DNA of 64,000 nt. It comes from Oscillospiraceae bacterium. Lineage in GTDB: Bacteria > Bacillota > Clostridia > Oscillospirales > Acutalibacteraceae. The stretch is taken from positions 149,501-213,500 of the forward strand of contig CP107220.1 in the NCBI GenBank assembly GCA_025757685.1, in the 5' to 3' direction. The notes below the pieces were generated by a model. The model made no database searches, had not been told where the DNA came from, and worked only from the letters and a program-made list of their open reading frames with translations. Positions 1 through 8,201 of the stretch are shown here, piece after piece. Every line of letters begins with the position of its first letter. The stretch's first letter is position 1. The translations under genes were made by a program, and so were the position numbers.

Positions 1-1812
1 ACCGGGGTGCGCATTACCGGCGCTGCCGGACTGGTGCTGCTGACCGTTAGCGACTACACCCTGGAGATGGGCAAGCTATCGGACTTTGCCAGGCAGGCGG
101 AGTATCCGCTGCTGGCAGATCTGCGCGCGCAGTTGGAGAAGGTGGCCGCCCGGTACAGCACCGACGGTGCCTTTGATTATGACGCCGCGCTGGCGGCGCA
201 TTTAAAGGCGTACCAGCCCCAATTTGACGCGGTGACTTTGACCCTGAGTGATGAGAATATCCAGCCTAACGAGGCGCTGCTGAAAGCGCAAAAGGGCAAG
301 AAAGAGATCAACGCGGCGCTGGCCCAGCGTACTTACTATGCCGGGCGGTACGCAGCCCTGTGTTGCGCCGGGTATTCTACCGGGCGGCTTTACGGCATGT
401 GGACCGGGGAGTGGAACACCGGCTGGGGCAGCAAGTACACCATGGACGCCAATGTGAACCTGCAAACGGCGGCGCTGAATAGCTCCAATATGAGCCGCGG
501 CCCCCAAGGCTATGTGTACTTCCTGCTGCGCCAGATGCCGGATTGGGAGGAAAATGCCCGGGCCACCCACGGCTTTACAGACGCTATTCAGGCACCGGTG
601 AATACGGACGGGGACAAGGCGGTGCTGACGGAGACCTGCTATCCCTACCCCTTCCGGTACTGGAACGCCGGGGCGTCCTGGATGCTGCGCCCGCTGTATG
701 AGACTCTGCAAAGTTACGGCAATATTCAGATCCCCCTCAGTGACGAATTCAACTTGCAGGCGCTGCGCTCCGTTCTGTCTGCCACGGAAAAGGATTTGAC
801 CGATGCCCAGGTGGCAGCCATAGAGAGGCGGGGCTATCTGCGGCTGGAGGAGGATATTCTCTACCCGCTGCTGACCAAGTCCGCCAACTACTGGGCGCAG
901 CTGCTGACCCCGGAATATTACACTTCTGCGGACGGCTCCATTCATTATGAAAAGGGAAAGACGGCGCTGGGCAAGGGCGAAAGTTACTGCATTGTGCCCA
1001 GCTATTCGCCGGAAAATAATCCAGATAATTATGCCAGCCCGTCAGACGCCAACTGCGCCATTGATATTGCTGCTTGCCGGGATAATATGGAAATGCTGCT
1101 TTTCGTGATGAACGATGTGGCTCCCGGTGCGGACCAAAGTCGGTGGAAGCAGTTGAAAACGAACCTGCCGCCTTATCTGTATGACGATACCGGAGCGCTG
1201 AAGGAATGGGCTACGACTGCTTTTGAGGAGAATAACGAGCACCGGCACCTGAGCCACCTGTACTGTGCCTGGCCGCTGATGGAGACCCGGGGCAATGCCC
1301 GGCTGACCGCTGCCTGCAAGCAGGCGGTAGAGAACCGGAAAAGCGAGAATGAGGCATCCCACGCCCTGGTGCACCGCAGCCTGATCGCTGCCCGGCTGCA
1401 AGACCGCGCCGCCTTGACGGACGCACTGGTGAATTTGATGAACCATAAAATCCGGTACAACTCCCTGATGACCAACCATGACTATGACCGGGGCAGCTGC
1501 TACTGTACGGACTTTGCCATCGGCTATTTGGGCATTGTGCACGAGGCGCTGGTGTACTCCAATGCCGATGAGATCGAACTGCTGCCGGCGCTGCCGGAGA
1601 GCGGATTTGACAGGGGCACCCTCACCGGACTAAAGACCCGCAACCGGGCCACCGTTACCCGGCTGCAATGGGATCTGGCGGCCGGTACGGTGCAGGCGGT
1701 GCTCACCGCCGATGTGGACCGCACGCTGACCGTGCGCTGCGGCCAAACGGTACGCACCCTGCACTGCAAGGCCGGTGAGCCGGTGGAGGTGCAGTTCACT
1801 CTGGCGGATTGA
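1..1812 (+). CDS. Glycoside hydrolase family 95-like (alpha-L-fucosidase type), 5' truncated
   Basis: The frame is open from the window edge, so the N-terminal part of the protein lies outside; about 600 residues are visible against 750-800 for the family. The visible part is the GH95 (alpha/alpha)6 barrel: a WGSKYTMDANVN segment carrying the N-x-N pair of the family near residues 149-151, a SYSPEN segment with the conserved Glu, NEHRHLSHLY near 410-420, and the late EIELLPALP stretch that leads into the C-terminal beta domain. GH95 enzymes release alpha-1,2-linked fucose or galactose. No signal peptide can be judged. It converges on a GPH-type sugar symporter across a shared terminator, which fits a glycan-use locus. 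Substrate is not determinable from sequence. Confidence 0.82.
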   Translation, partial: TGVRITGAAGLVLLTVSDYTLEMGKLSDFARQAEYPLLADLRAQLEKVAARYSTDGAFDYDAALAAHLKAYQPQFDAVTLTLSDENIQPNEALLKAQKGKKEINAALAQRTYYAGRYAALCCAGYSTGRLYGMWTGEWNTGWGSKYTMDANVNLQTAALNSSNMSRGPQGYVYFLLRQMPDWEENARATHGFTDAIQAPVNTDGDKAVLTETCYPYPFRYWNAGASWMLRPLYETLQSYGNIQIPLSDEFNLQALRSVLSATEKDLTDAQVAAIERRGYLRLEEDILYPLLTKSANYWAQLLTPEYYTSADGSIHYEKGKTALGKGESYCIVPSYSPENNPDNYASPSDANCAIDIAACRDNMEMLLFVMNDVAPGADQSRWKQLKTNLPPYLYDDTGALKEWATTAFEENNEHRHLSHLYCAWPLMETRGNARLTAACKQAVENRKSENEASHALVHRSLIAARLQDRAALTDALVNLMNHKIRYNSLMTNHDYDRGSCYCTDFAIGYLGIVHEALVYSNADEIELLPALPESGFDRGTLTGLKTRNRATVTRLQWDLAAGTVQAVLTADVDRTLTVRCGQTVRTLHCKAGEPVEVQFTLAD

Positions 1813-1860
1813 CACCGGGCGGTTGTTACTGCCAACACGACTCTGTAAATAGACAAAAAC

Positions 1861-1895
1861 AAAAAGAGCACGCAGTTCGCACTGCGTGCTCTTTT
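1861..1895. terminator. Bidirectional terminator between GH95 and GPH symporter
   Basis: A stem of about 15 bp (AAAAAGAGCACGCAG with its complement) closes a 5-6 nt loop and carries A and T runs on both sides, so it can stop both converging transcripts. Confidence 0.85.
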
Positions 1896-1903
1896 TGTGT
1901 GTA

Positions 1904-3349
1904 TCAAGTGTTTTGGCTGTCCGTCGCTGCCCGGCGGGCTTTCAACTCCTGCTCCACCTGCGCCCGTTGGGCGGGGGTGTAGCGGATAAACAGCAGCGGG
2001 ACAATATACAGCAGACTGGCAATGGCCGGGGTCAGAATCACCAGCGGCCAGATCCAGCGGTCAAAGGCGGCACTTTGGGTGCCCAGGTAGGTGGACGCCC
2101 CCTCAATGGGCTTGTAGTGCAGCAGGTGCAGCGCCAGGGTCGCCAGGCCGGCGGTAATACCGCTGGAGATTTTTGTAAACGAGGTTTGCATGGAGAAGGT
2201 GATGCCCTCGGTGCGCTTGCCGGTCTTCCACTCCATATAGTCGATGCTGTCGCAGAAGATGGCGGTTTGGGCAATGGCGGCGGCACCCAGGGGAATACCG
2301 CCCAGGCCGATCACCGCCATGGCAAACCACAAATTCTTGCCTTCAAAGCCAATAAAGTACGCGGCAATGCGCGCTAAAATATTGCAGGCCTGCATCACGA
2401 TCAGAGCATTCACATAGCCGTGGCACCATTTTTTGATCTTATCTGCCGCCAGCATACCTAAAAAGCCCGGCAGCCCGGTCATAATGTAGTAGATGGTGGA
2501 CAGCCCCAGCGCGCCGATCAGGCTGTTCTCGCCCAAAAAGTCCGCGGCAATCTCGTACTTGAAGAAGTAGGTCACCAAATTGGCGCCAAAGCCCAGAGCA
2601 CCCAGTAGGTTGGCAAGGGTCACAAGCAGCAGCATTTTGTTCTTAAACAGCAAGGAAAAGCTCTCCCACAGGCTTTGCTGCTGCACCTCCTGCACCACAT
2701 GGATCCGCTCCTGTGCCGCATAGCAGCGGTAGCTGAGCATGGAGCCGCCTAGCCCGAAAATCAGGGCAAACACCAGCGCCATCAGCGCCATACTTGCCCC
2801 GGTGGCGTTGGCGATCATCTCCAGCGCCATGGGAATGACGGTGCTGAATGCGCTATATACGCAGGAGCCGATGGTGCGCGCCCATTGGACGAACCGGTCC
2901 CGCTCATTGGAATTGGGCGATACGGCGGCGGTAATGCCCCAGATGGACACATCCTGCACCGTGTAGGCCAGATCCCAACAAATATACATAATCACAAAGT
3001 AGCTGACCCGCAGCCACAACAGCTCTTCTTTGGTAGAGAACACCACAAACAGCAGCACGGTAAAGATCCCTACCGGCAGCGGTGTGTAGCGCAAAAACGG
3101 CCGCAGCTTTTCGCCGTTTTTGAAGGTGTGTTTATCAATAAAGGAGCCGACAATGGGGTCGTTGACCCCGTCCCACACTTTCATTACGATCAGCAGCACG
3201 CTGACCACCAGTGCCGGGAACAGGGCAATATCTGTCATAAAATAAGTAAAGAATGACGCTCCAATTAGGGAATAGACCATATTTTGGCCGCTGAGGCCCA
3301 CCAAAAAGCCGGTTTGTTCCCGGCGGCCGATATACTTCTTTTCTTCCAT
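1904..3349 (-). CDS. GPH-family (MelB-like) sugar:cation symporter, MFS fold
   Basis: A 481-residue polytopic membrane protein with about 12 hydrophobic segments. The N-terminal region (YIGRREQTGFLVGLSGQN, then DGVNDPIVGSFIDKH and RPFLRYTPLPVG) matches the glycoside-pentoside-hexuronide:cation symporter family, in which the early acidic residues of the DxxxDP motif bind the coupling cation. A longer frame extends to 3496, but the ATG at 3349 is preceded by a clear AGGGGGAA site 5-6 nt upstream, whereas the extra 49 residues are basic and unlike the family. It probably imports the oligosaccharide or glycoside used by the neighbouring GH95 or GH31 enzymes; the substrate is inferred only from context. 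Confidence 0.85.
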   Translation of the reverse strand: MEEKKYIGRREQTGFLVGLSGQNMVYSLIGASFFTYFMTDIALFPALVVSVLLIVMKVWDGVNDPIVGSFIDKHTFKNGEKLRPFLRYTPLPVGIFTVLLFVVFSTKEELLWLRVSYFVIMYICWDLAYTVQDVSIWGITAAVSPNSNERDRFVQWARTIGSCVYSAFSTVIPMALEMIANATGASMALMALVFALIFGLGGSMLSYRCYAAQERIHVVQEVQQQSLWESFSLLFKNKMLLLVTLANLLGALGFGANLVTYFFKYEIAADFLGENSLIGALGLSTIYYIMTGLPGFLGMLAADKIKKWCHGYVNALIVMQACNILARIAAYFIGFEGKNLWFAMAVIGLGGIPLGAAAIAQTAIFCDSIDYMEWKTGKRTEGITFSMQTSFTKISSGITAGLATLALHLLHYKPIEGASTYLGTQSAAFDRWIWPLVILTPAIASLLYIVPLLFIRYTPAQRAQVEQELKARRAATDSQNT

Positions 3350-3437
3350 ATTGCTTCCCCCTATATGTTCCGGTTGCGTTTTCGATTTTTGGCAACACGA
3401 TCCTAAGATATAGAGTAGCCTATCCCGGGTAAAAAAG

Positions 3438-3477
3438 AAAGCCTTTTTTGCAACTTCCATTGCAGAAAAGGCTTTTT
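3438..3477. terminator. Terminator after NSS symporter
   Basis: The hairpin AAAGCCTTTTTTGCAA / TTGCAGAAAAGGCTTT lies just beyond the end of the minus-strand NSS gene. On the minus strand it is followed by a T-rich tract. Confidence 0.7.
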
Positions 3478-3517
3478 GTCTGTATTTATGCGACAATTTG
3501 GCGTGACTGCCGTTTAA

Positions 3518-4891
3518 TCAGTGGCGGATCAGCCCCAGCACCAGGATTACGGCCACCAGTACCGGCAGCACATAGCACATATAGCCACGCATCCAGCGCT
3601 GCACTTTCAGTCCCTTGCCGGTGTTGGCCTCTTTGGTAAAGTCCTTCCAGCCCCAGCCGTAGCGGGAGGTGCAGAAGAAAATAAAGATGAGAGAGCCCAG
3701 CGGCAGCAGCAGATTGCTCACCACAAAGTCCTCCAGATCCAGCACGCCGGTGCCCGGGCCCAAAGGCTGGAACTTGGAGAGCACATTGAACCCTAATACG
3801 CAGGGCATACTCAGCAGGAGCATGAGAATGCCGTTGAACAGGCAGGCTTTTTTGCGGCTCCAGCCGGACAGATCCATGGTGCAGGACACAATGTTTTCAA
3901 ACACGCCCAGCACGGTGGAAAAGGCGGCAAAGCTCATAAACACAAAGAACAGGCTGCCCCACACGCGCCCCAGGGGCATGTGGTTAAAGATATTAGGCAG
4001 GGTAATGAAGATCAGACTGGGACCGCTGTCCGGTTGCACACCGTAGGCAAAGCAGGCGGGGAAAATGATCAGTCCGGAGCACAGAGCCACCAGCGTGTCC
4101 AGCGCCGCCACCCGGGCAGACTCGCCCATCAGTGCGCGCTCCTTGCCGATATAGCTGCCAAAGATGGCCATAGCGCCGATGCCCAAACTCAGGGTAAAGA
4201 ACGCCTGGTTCATGGCCCCGGCCACCACATTGCCGATGCCCACTTTCTTCATCCGCGCCAAATCCGGCACCAGGTAAAAGCGCAGCCCCTGGCTGCCCCC
4301 GGCGGTGCACACACTGTTGATCGCCAGCACCACCATAATGACCAGCAGTGCCACCATCATCCACTTGGTAATGCGCTCCAGCCCCTTTTGCAGACTAAAG
4401 GAGCACACCAAGAAGCCCAACACGACGATAATGCCCATAAACAGGGTCATGCGTAGCGGGTCGCCCAGCATTTGGCTGAATTGTGCCGCCACACCGTCGG
4501 TGTCGGCGCCTACGAATTGTCCGCCGGCGGTGCGGACAAAGTAGTCCAGCATCCACCCGGCCACGCTGGTGTAAAACATCATCAGAATATAGTTGCCGGC
4601 CATGGCAACATAGCCGTGCAGGTGCCACTTGCTGCCTTTCGGCTCCAACTGCTGGTACAGCCGGGCGGGGCTGCGCTGGCCGGCGCGACCCATGGCAAAT
4701 TCCATGGTCATCACCGGTATGCCCAGGATCACTAAGAAAAACAGATAGATCAGTACAAAGGCACCGCCGCCGTATTGCCCCACCATGTATGGGAATTTCC
4801 ACACATTGCCAATGCCGATGGCGCACCCGGCGCTCAGCAGAATAAAGCCCAGGCGGCTGCCCAGTTGTTCGCGTTGTTCCATAATTTTCAT
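3518..4891 (-). CDS. Neurotransmitter:sodium symporter (NSS/SNF family)
   Basis: A 457-residue LeuT-fold membrane protein. The N terminus has the family signature (SRLGFILLSAGCAIGIGNV followed by WKFPYMVGQYGGGAF), the unwound TM1 region that binds substrate and Na+ in LeuT. Length fits the short bacterial NSS members of 11-12 helices. Bacterial relatives take up amino acids such as leucine, tryptophan or tyrosine with Na+; the substrate here is unknown. An ATG three codons downstream is an alternative start, and neither start has a close ribosome site. A separate promoter lies in the end of the upstream GH31 gene, so it can be transcribed alone. Confidence 0.9.
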   Translation of the reverse strand: MKIMEQREQLGSRLGFILLSAGCAIGIGNVWKFPYMVGQYGGGAFVLIYLFFLVILGIPVMTMEFAMGRAGQRSPARLYQQLEPKGSKWHLHGYVAMAGNYILMMFYTSVAGWMLDYFVRTAGGQFVGADTDGVAAQFSQMLGDPLRMTLFMGIIVVLGFLVCSFSLQKGLERITKWMMVALLVIMVVLAINSVCTAGGSQGLRFYLVPDLARMKKVGIGNVVAGAMNQAFFTLSLGIGAMAIFGSYIGKERALMGESARVAALDTLVALCSGLIIFPACFAYGVQPDSGPSLIFITLPNIFNHMPLGRVWGSLFFVFMSFAAFSTVLGVFENIVSCTMDLSGWSRKKACLFNGILMLLLSMPCVLGFNVLSKFQPLGPGTGVLDLEDFVVSNLLLPLGSLIFIFFCTSRYGWGWKDFTKEANTGKGLKVQRWMRGYMCYVLPVLVAVILVLGLIRH

Positions 4892-4894
4892 TTT

Positions 4895-4910
4895 CGGCAG
4901 ATGTCTGCCG
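4895..4910. repeat. Perfect inverted repeat just before the NSS start
   Basis: CGGCAGA-TG-TCTGCCG is a perfect 7-bp inverted repeat three bases upstream of the ATG on the minus strand. A GAGGG ribosome-site candidate lies on its far side, so the hairpin would sit between the two. It could be an operator or a translational hairpin. Confidence 0.55.
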
Positions 4911-4933
4911 CCCTCTCGTTGATTTGCCGTACC

Positions 4934-4962
4934 ATTTTACACGATTATGCGTCCGTTTGCAA
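4934..4962 (-). promoter_or_regulatory. Promoter for the NSS symporter
   Basis: On the minus strand TTGCAA (4957-4962) and TAAAAT (4934-4939) are separated by 17 bp. The -35 box overlaps the last codons of GH31. Confidence 0.6.
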
Positions 4963-7308
4963 GAGGGCTTCTTCTACAGCCCGGCGCACGGTGCCCGGTA
5001 GGCGGGTGCGCTTTAGCGCCCGGCGCAGTTCCTCTTTGGTTTTGGCGATTTTGAACAAACGGTAGCACTCGGTTTTGTGCGCATTGCTGCCCTGCCAGCG
5101 GCAAAAGATGTTCAGCACCCGATCCTTGAACGATGCCGCCTTGCGGTAGGTAGCCCCTTGCAGGTGCAGTTGTGTCCCCACAGTAGGGTCATAGTCGGTA
5201 AGAATTACGGTAGCTTCGCCTGCGGCATTTTGGGTCACTTCCGCTTCTGCGCAGGAGAGGACGGACGGCTCCAGATCCTTGAATACCAAGGTTAGCTGTC
5301 GCTTTTTCGGCAGCACGGTGCAGTCGCCGGCGGTGGGCGCCACAGTCACCGTCAGTGTACTGCCTTGCAGCTGCTGGGTGATTTGGGTCTCGGCCTTGTG
5401 GGTGTCAAAATCCGTTTGGCCGTTGTCCTCATATAAGGTAAAGTCGCCGTCCCCGGCATAGAGCCACAGGGTCAGCGCCGCCGGGTTGCCGCAGGCGTTG
5501 CCCGGGTCGTCGCTTAGCGGTAAGATTGCTCCGGCCTTGGCCAGCACCGGCATTTCCGTCAATTCTCGGTGAAGGGTCAGGCACAGGGGACCGGTGTAGA
5601 CCGCCCCGGTGAACAGATCCGTCCACCGTCCCGGCGGGATCCAGGCGTCCACAGCGCCCATACCCAACTGCTTTTTTTGCGGAGAGGTGATGGGGTACAC
5701 CAACAGCTGGCTGCCAAACAGGTAGCCGTTGCAATAGGCTTTGTCGTAGGCTTCCTCCGCCTCCGGGTAGGCATAGTACAGTGGCTCACACAGGGCCAGT
5801 CCCTCCCGATGGGTGCGAGCGTCCATTGTGTAGAGGTAGGGAATGAGCCGATGGCGCAGGCGCAGCCAGTCCTTGGCAGCGGCGCACACATCCGGCCGAT
5901 AGCGCCAAGGCTCTTTGCCCATCAGGTCGTTGGAGGTGGAGTGCAGCCGCAGAATGGGGCTGAATACCCCCAGTTGCAGCCAGCGCAGGTACAGCTCTTC
6001 GTTGCGCTCGCCCAAGTGATGGCCGCCGATGTCGTGGCTCCACCAGGTGTAGCCCACATTGGCTGCCGTAGCTGTAAAGTAGGGCTGAAAGTGCAGCACC
6101 CGCCAGTTTTGGGCGGTGTCGCCGGAAAAGCCCAGGGGATAGCGGTGGGCGCCGGGGCCGCTGTAGCGGGACAGGATCAGCGGCAGCCTGCCGTTCTCTG
6201 CGTTGTCCAAATAATGGTAGTGGTTCAGTGCCACCAGCGGGTCCAGCCCGGGCACATCGCTTTTTTTGCCCTGTTGCCAGTCCAACCACCAAAAGTCCAC
6301 GCCCTCTTTTTCATAGGGCTTGTGGAGCACATCAAAGTAGGCGTTCCAAAAGGTATCGTTGCCGCACCGGAACGGAATATCCTGCTTGGTTTTTGGATCC
6401 AGCCCCATCGCCTTAGCCATGGCCGGGTACGGATCCTCAAAGGCGCGCACCCCGTCCGCCGGGTGCAGGTTGACGGTGGTGTGCAGCCCCATTTGGTGCA
6501 GATCCTGCAAAAAGGCCTTGTAGTCCGGGAACAGTTCCGTATTCCAGGAATAGCCTGTCCAGCCGTCTTTGCCCTTATAGTGGGTGCCAAAGCGTTTGTT
6601 GGGGTCCGTCCAGTGCCAGTCCATATCCACGGTGGCTACCGTCAGCGGCACATTTTCCGCCGCAAAGCGCTTGATTAGCCCTAAGTATTCCTCCTGGGTG
6701 TAGGCGTGGTAGCGGCTCCACCACACGCCCAGGGCAAACCGGGGGATTAGGGGCACTGATCCGCTGATTTTATAAAAATCCTGTACCGCCGCCCGGTAGT
6801 CGTGGTCGTAGGCAAACACATACACATCTTTGCCCTTTCTCTTGCGGGGGCAGAAACGGCCGTCCGCATCCAGCAAAAAGCTGCGGCTGTCGTCTAAGAG
6901 GCTCACCCCGTCCCGGGACACCAGGCCGTCCTGCAAAGGTACCGGCCCAAAGGTAGCGTCCAGGGTGCGGCAGGTGCCGTGCAGGTTGCCGAAGTTCAGG
7001 CAGTCCGCCGTTTTGCCGTTTGAAAAAGTTACCGTCTGCGGCGTGCCGGTGCGGGCGTGGACGGTGAGGGTGATCTCCGGTGTGGTTAGGGTGATCGTTC
7101 CGCGGTGCAGTGTCGCCTTGCACGGTGGCACATCAAAGGCTCGGAACCACACGGCAGTGCTGGCACGGTCTTCAAATGCGCCGTCGGGGCAGTGCTCCAC
7201 CCGGATCAGTCGCGGGGTCAGTACCGTCAGCCGGCAGTGACCGAAAATAAAAATCTGCTTCTCTTTGGCCGTACCCGCTGTGTGGGCACGCAGTGCTTCT
7301 TTTAACAT
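4945..7308 (-). CDS. Glycoside hydrolase family 31 alpha-glucosidase-like
   Basis: A 787-residue protein without signal peptide, so probably cytoplasmic. It shows the N-terminal beta-sandwich, then the GH31 barrel: LGVWWSRYHAYTQEEY near 193-207, VDMDWHWTD near 228-235, the catalytic nucleophile Asp343 in WWLDWQQG and the acid/base Asp397 in GFSGDT. Family members cleave terminal alpha-linked glucose (or xylose or galactose). The ATG has GGGGG 6 nt upstream, and a promoter lies 27-50 bp above. The last 60-65 residues form a basic, helical tail after the usual C-terminal beta domain, which is not typical of GH31. Substrate cannot be called from sequence. Confidence 0.92.
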   Translation of the reverse strand: MLKEALRAHTAGTAKEKQIFIFGHCRLTVLTPRLIRVEHCPDGAFEDRASTAVWFRAFDVPPCKATLHRGTITLTTPEITLTVHARTGTPQTVTFSNGKTADCLNFGNLHGTCRTLDATFGPVPLQDGLVSRDGVSLLDDSRSFLLDADGRFCPRKRKGKDVYVFAYDHDYRAAVQDFYKISGSVPLIPRFALGVWWSRYHAYTQEEYLGLIKRFAAENVPLTVATVDMDWHWTDPNKRFGTHYKGKDGWTGYSWNTELFPDYKAFLQDLHQMGLHTTVNLHPADGVRAFEDPYPAMAKAMGLDPKTKQDIPFRCGNDTFWNAYFDVLHKPYEKEGVDFWWLDWQQGKKSDVPGLDPLVALNHYHYLDNAENGRLPLILSRYSGPGAHRYPLGFSGDTAQNWRVLHFQPYFTATAANVGYTWWSHDIGGHHLGERNEELYLRWLQLGVFSPILRLHSTSNDLMGKEPWRYRPDVCAAAKDWLRLRHRLIPYLYTMDARTHREGLALCEPLYYAYPEAEEAYDKAYCNGYLFGSQLLVYPITSPQKKQLGMGAVDAWIPPGRWTDLFTGAVYTGPLCLTLHRELTEMPVLAKAGAILPLSDDPGNACGNPAALTLWLYAGDGDFTLYEDNGQTDFDTHKAETQITQQLQGSTLTVTVAPTAGDCTVLPKKRQLTLVFKDLEPSVLSCAEAEVTQNAAGEATVILTDYDPTVGTQLHLQGATYRKAASFKDRVLNIFCRWQGSNAHKTECYRLFKIAKTKEELRRALKRTRLPGTVRRAVEEALLQTDA

Positions 7309-7334
7309 AAAAAATCCCCCTGTCTTTCAAGCCT

Positions 7335-7362
7335 ATTGTACCATATTCAGCGTCTAAAGCAA
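7335..7362 (-). promoter_or_regulatory. Promoter for GH31
   Basis: Minus-strand TTGCTT (7357-7362), 16 bp, TACAAT (7335-7340), 27 bp from the start codon. Confidence 0.65.
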
Positions 7363-7379
7363 TACCCGATTGTCCCCGG

Positions 7380-7408
7380 TTGACTTGCCGGGAAAAAACA
7401 GGTACAAT
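7380..7408 (+). promoter_or_regulatory. Promoter for glpP
   Basis: TTGACT (7380-7385), 17-bp spacer, TACAAT (7403-7408); near-consensus sigma-A promoter 40 bp before the start. Confidence 0.8.
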
Positions 7409-7448
7409 GAGAGGGAGAAAAAGCCAAAACCGTACAAGGGGGAACAGT

Positions 7449-8012
7449 ATGGGATTTTTGGAAGATACGCTGGGGGACAGCCCCATTGTGGCAGCTGTAA
7501 AGGACGAGCCGGGGTTGGAGCGGTGTCTGAACAGTCCGTGCCGGGTGGTATTTGTGCTGTTTGGAGATTTGAATTCCGTGCCGCGGATTGTGGCCGAGCT
7601 GAAGACGGCTGGCAAAACGGTATTTGTGCACGCAGACCTGATCGAAGGTCTGTCTGCTCGAGAGGCAGCAGTGGATTATCTGATTCACGCAGCCCGGCCG
7701 GATGGGATTATTTCTACCCGGCTGCCGCTGTTGCGCTTTGCCAAGGCCAAGGGACTGCGCACCATTTTGCGCTTTTTTCTGATTGATTCCATTGCGATGG
7801 AAAATATAGCCAAAATGAAGAACGAGCGCTGTGTGGATTTGATCGAAGTGCTGCCCGGGCTTATGCCAAAGGTGATTCATCGGGTGGCTGCCACCTGTGG
7901 CAAGCCCATTATCGCCGGGGGATTGGTGACGGAAAAGGCCGATGTGGTCAACGCCCTGGAGGCGGGCGCACTGGCAGTGTCCTCCACCAATCCGGGAGTT
8001 TGGCAGATGTAA
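7449..8012 (+). CDS. glpP: Glycerol-3-phosphate-responsive antiterminator GlpP
   Basis: A 187-residue soluble protein of the GlpP family (PF04309). In Bacillus, GlpP with glycerol-3-phosphate binds the leader RNA of glp operons and prevents termination. Visible family segments include VVFVLFGDLNSVPRIV, KTVFVHADLIEGLSAREAAV, PDGIISTRLPLLRFAK, ERCVDLIEVLPGLMPKVI and KPIIAGGLVTEKADV, a TIM-barrel-like layout. The ATG at 7449 is chosen over an upstream in-frame start at 7380 because GGGGGA lies 6 nt before it and the upstream start falls inside the promoter. Directly downstream is a leader with a terminator hairpin ahead of glycerol-3-phosphate dehydrogenase genes, its presumed target. Confidence 0.93.
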   Translation: MGFLEDTLGDSPIVAAVKDEPGLERCLNSPCRVVFVLFGDLNSVPRIVAELKTAGKTVFVHADLIEGLSAREAAVDYLIHAARPDGIISTRLPLLRFAKAKGLRTILRFFLIDSIAMENIAKMKNERCVDLIEVLPGLMPKVIHRVAATCGKPIIAGGLVTEKADVVNALEAGALAVSSTNPGVWQM

Positions 8013-8042
8013 GATAATGCACAGATGTTCATTATCTTTTTT
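8012..8042 (+). terminator. Terminator after glpP
   Basis: AGATAATG / CATTATCT stem with a 10-nt loop, then six T. It separates glpP from the following operon. Confidence 0.75.
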
Positions 8043-8047
8043 GCGTA

Positions 8048-8076
8048 TTGCCAGCGGCAGTTCTTTGTGTTATACT
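8048..8076 (+). promoter_or_regulatory. Promoter of the glycerol-3-phosphate oxidation operon
   Basis: TTGCCA (8048-8053), 17 bp, TATACT (8071-8076). It gives a leader of about 120 nt before the first gene. Confidence 0.75.
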
Positions 8077-8112
8077 AAAATTACTTTAAGTGCATAACAG
8101 CCGAGAGATTTG

Positions 8113-8160
8113 AGCAACGGTAAAAGCACGGAGCAGAGCGCTCCGTCTTTTTTCGTTGCT
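8113..8160 (+). promoter_or_regulatory. Leader with intrinsic terminator, probable GlpP antitermination target
   Basis: Between promoter and first gene lies a stem ACGGAGC / GCTCCGT (8128-8146) followed by CTTTTTT, a standard intrinsic terminator that would block the downstream genes by default. Outer segments AGCAACG (8113-8119) and CGTTGCT (8154-8160) can pair around it, giving an alternative or extended fold. With glpP encoded immediately upstream, glycerol-3-phosphate-dependent antitermination as known for B. subtilis glpD is the natural reading; the binding itself is inferred. Confidence 0.7.
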
Positions 8161-8201
8161 TATTTTTTTGCCTGTTTTGCAAGAATAAGGGGGATATACA
8201 A

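Noticed and set aside
3349..3496. Longer start for the GPH symporter
   Set aside because: The extra 49 residues are hydrophilic and basic and overlap the terminator of the upstream gene; the ATG at 3349 has a strong ribosome site.
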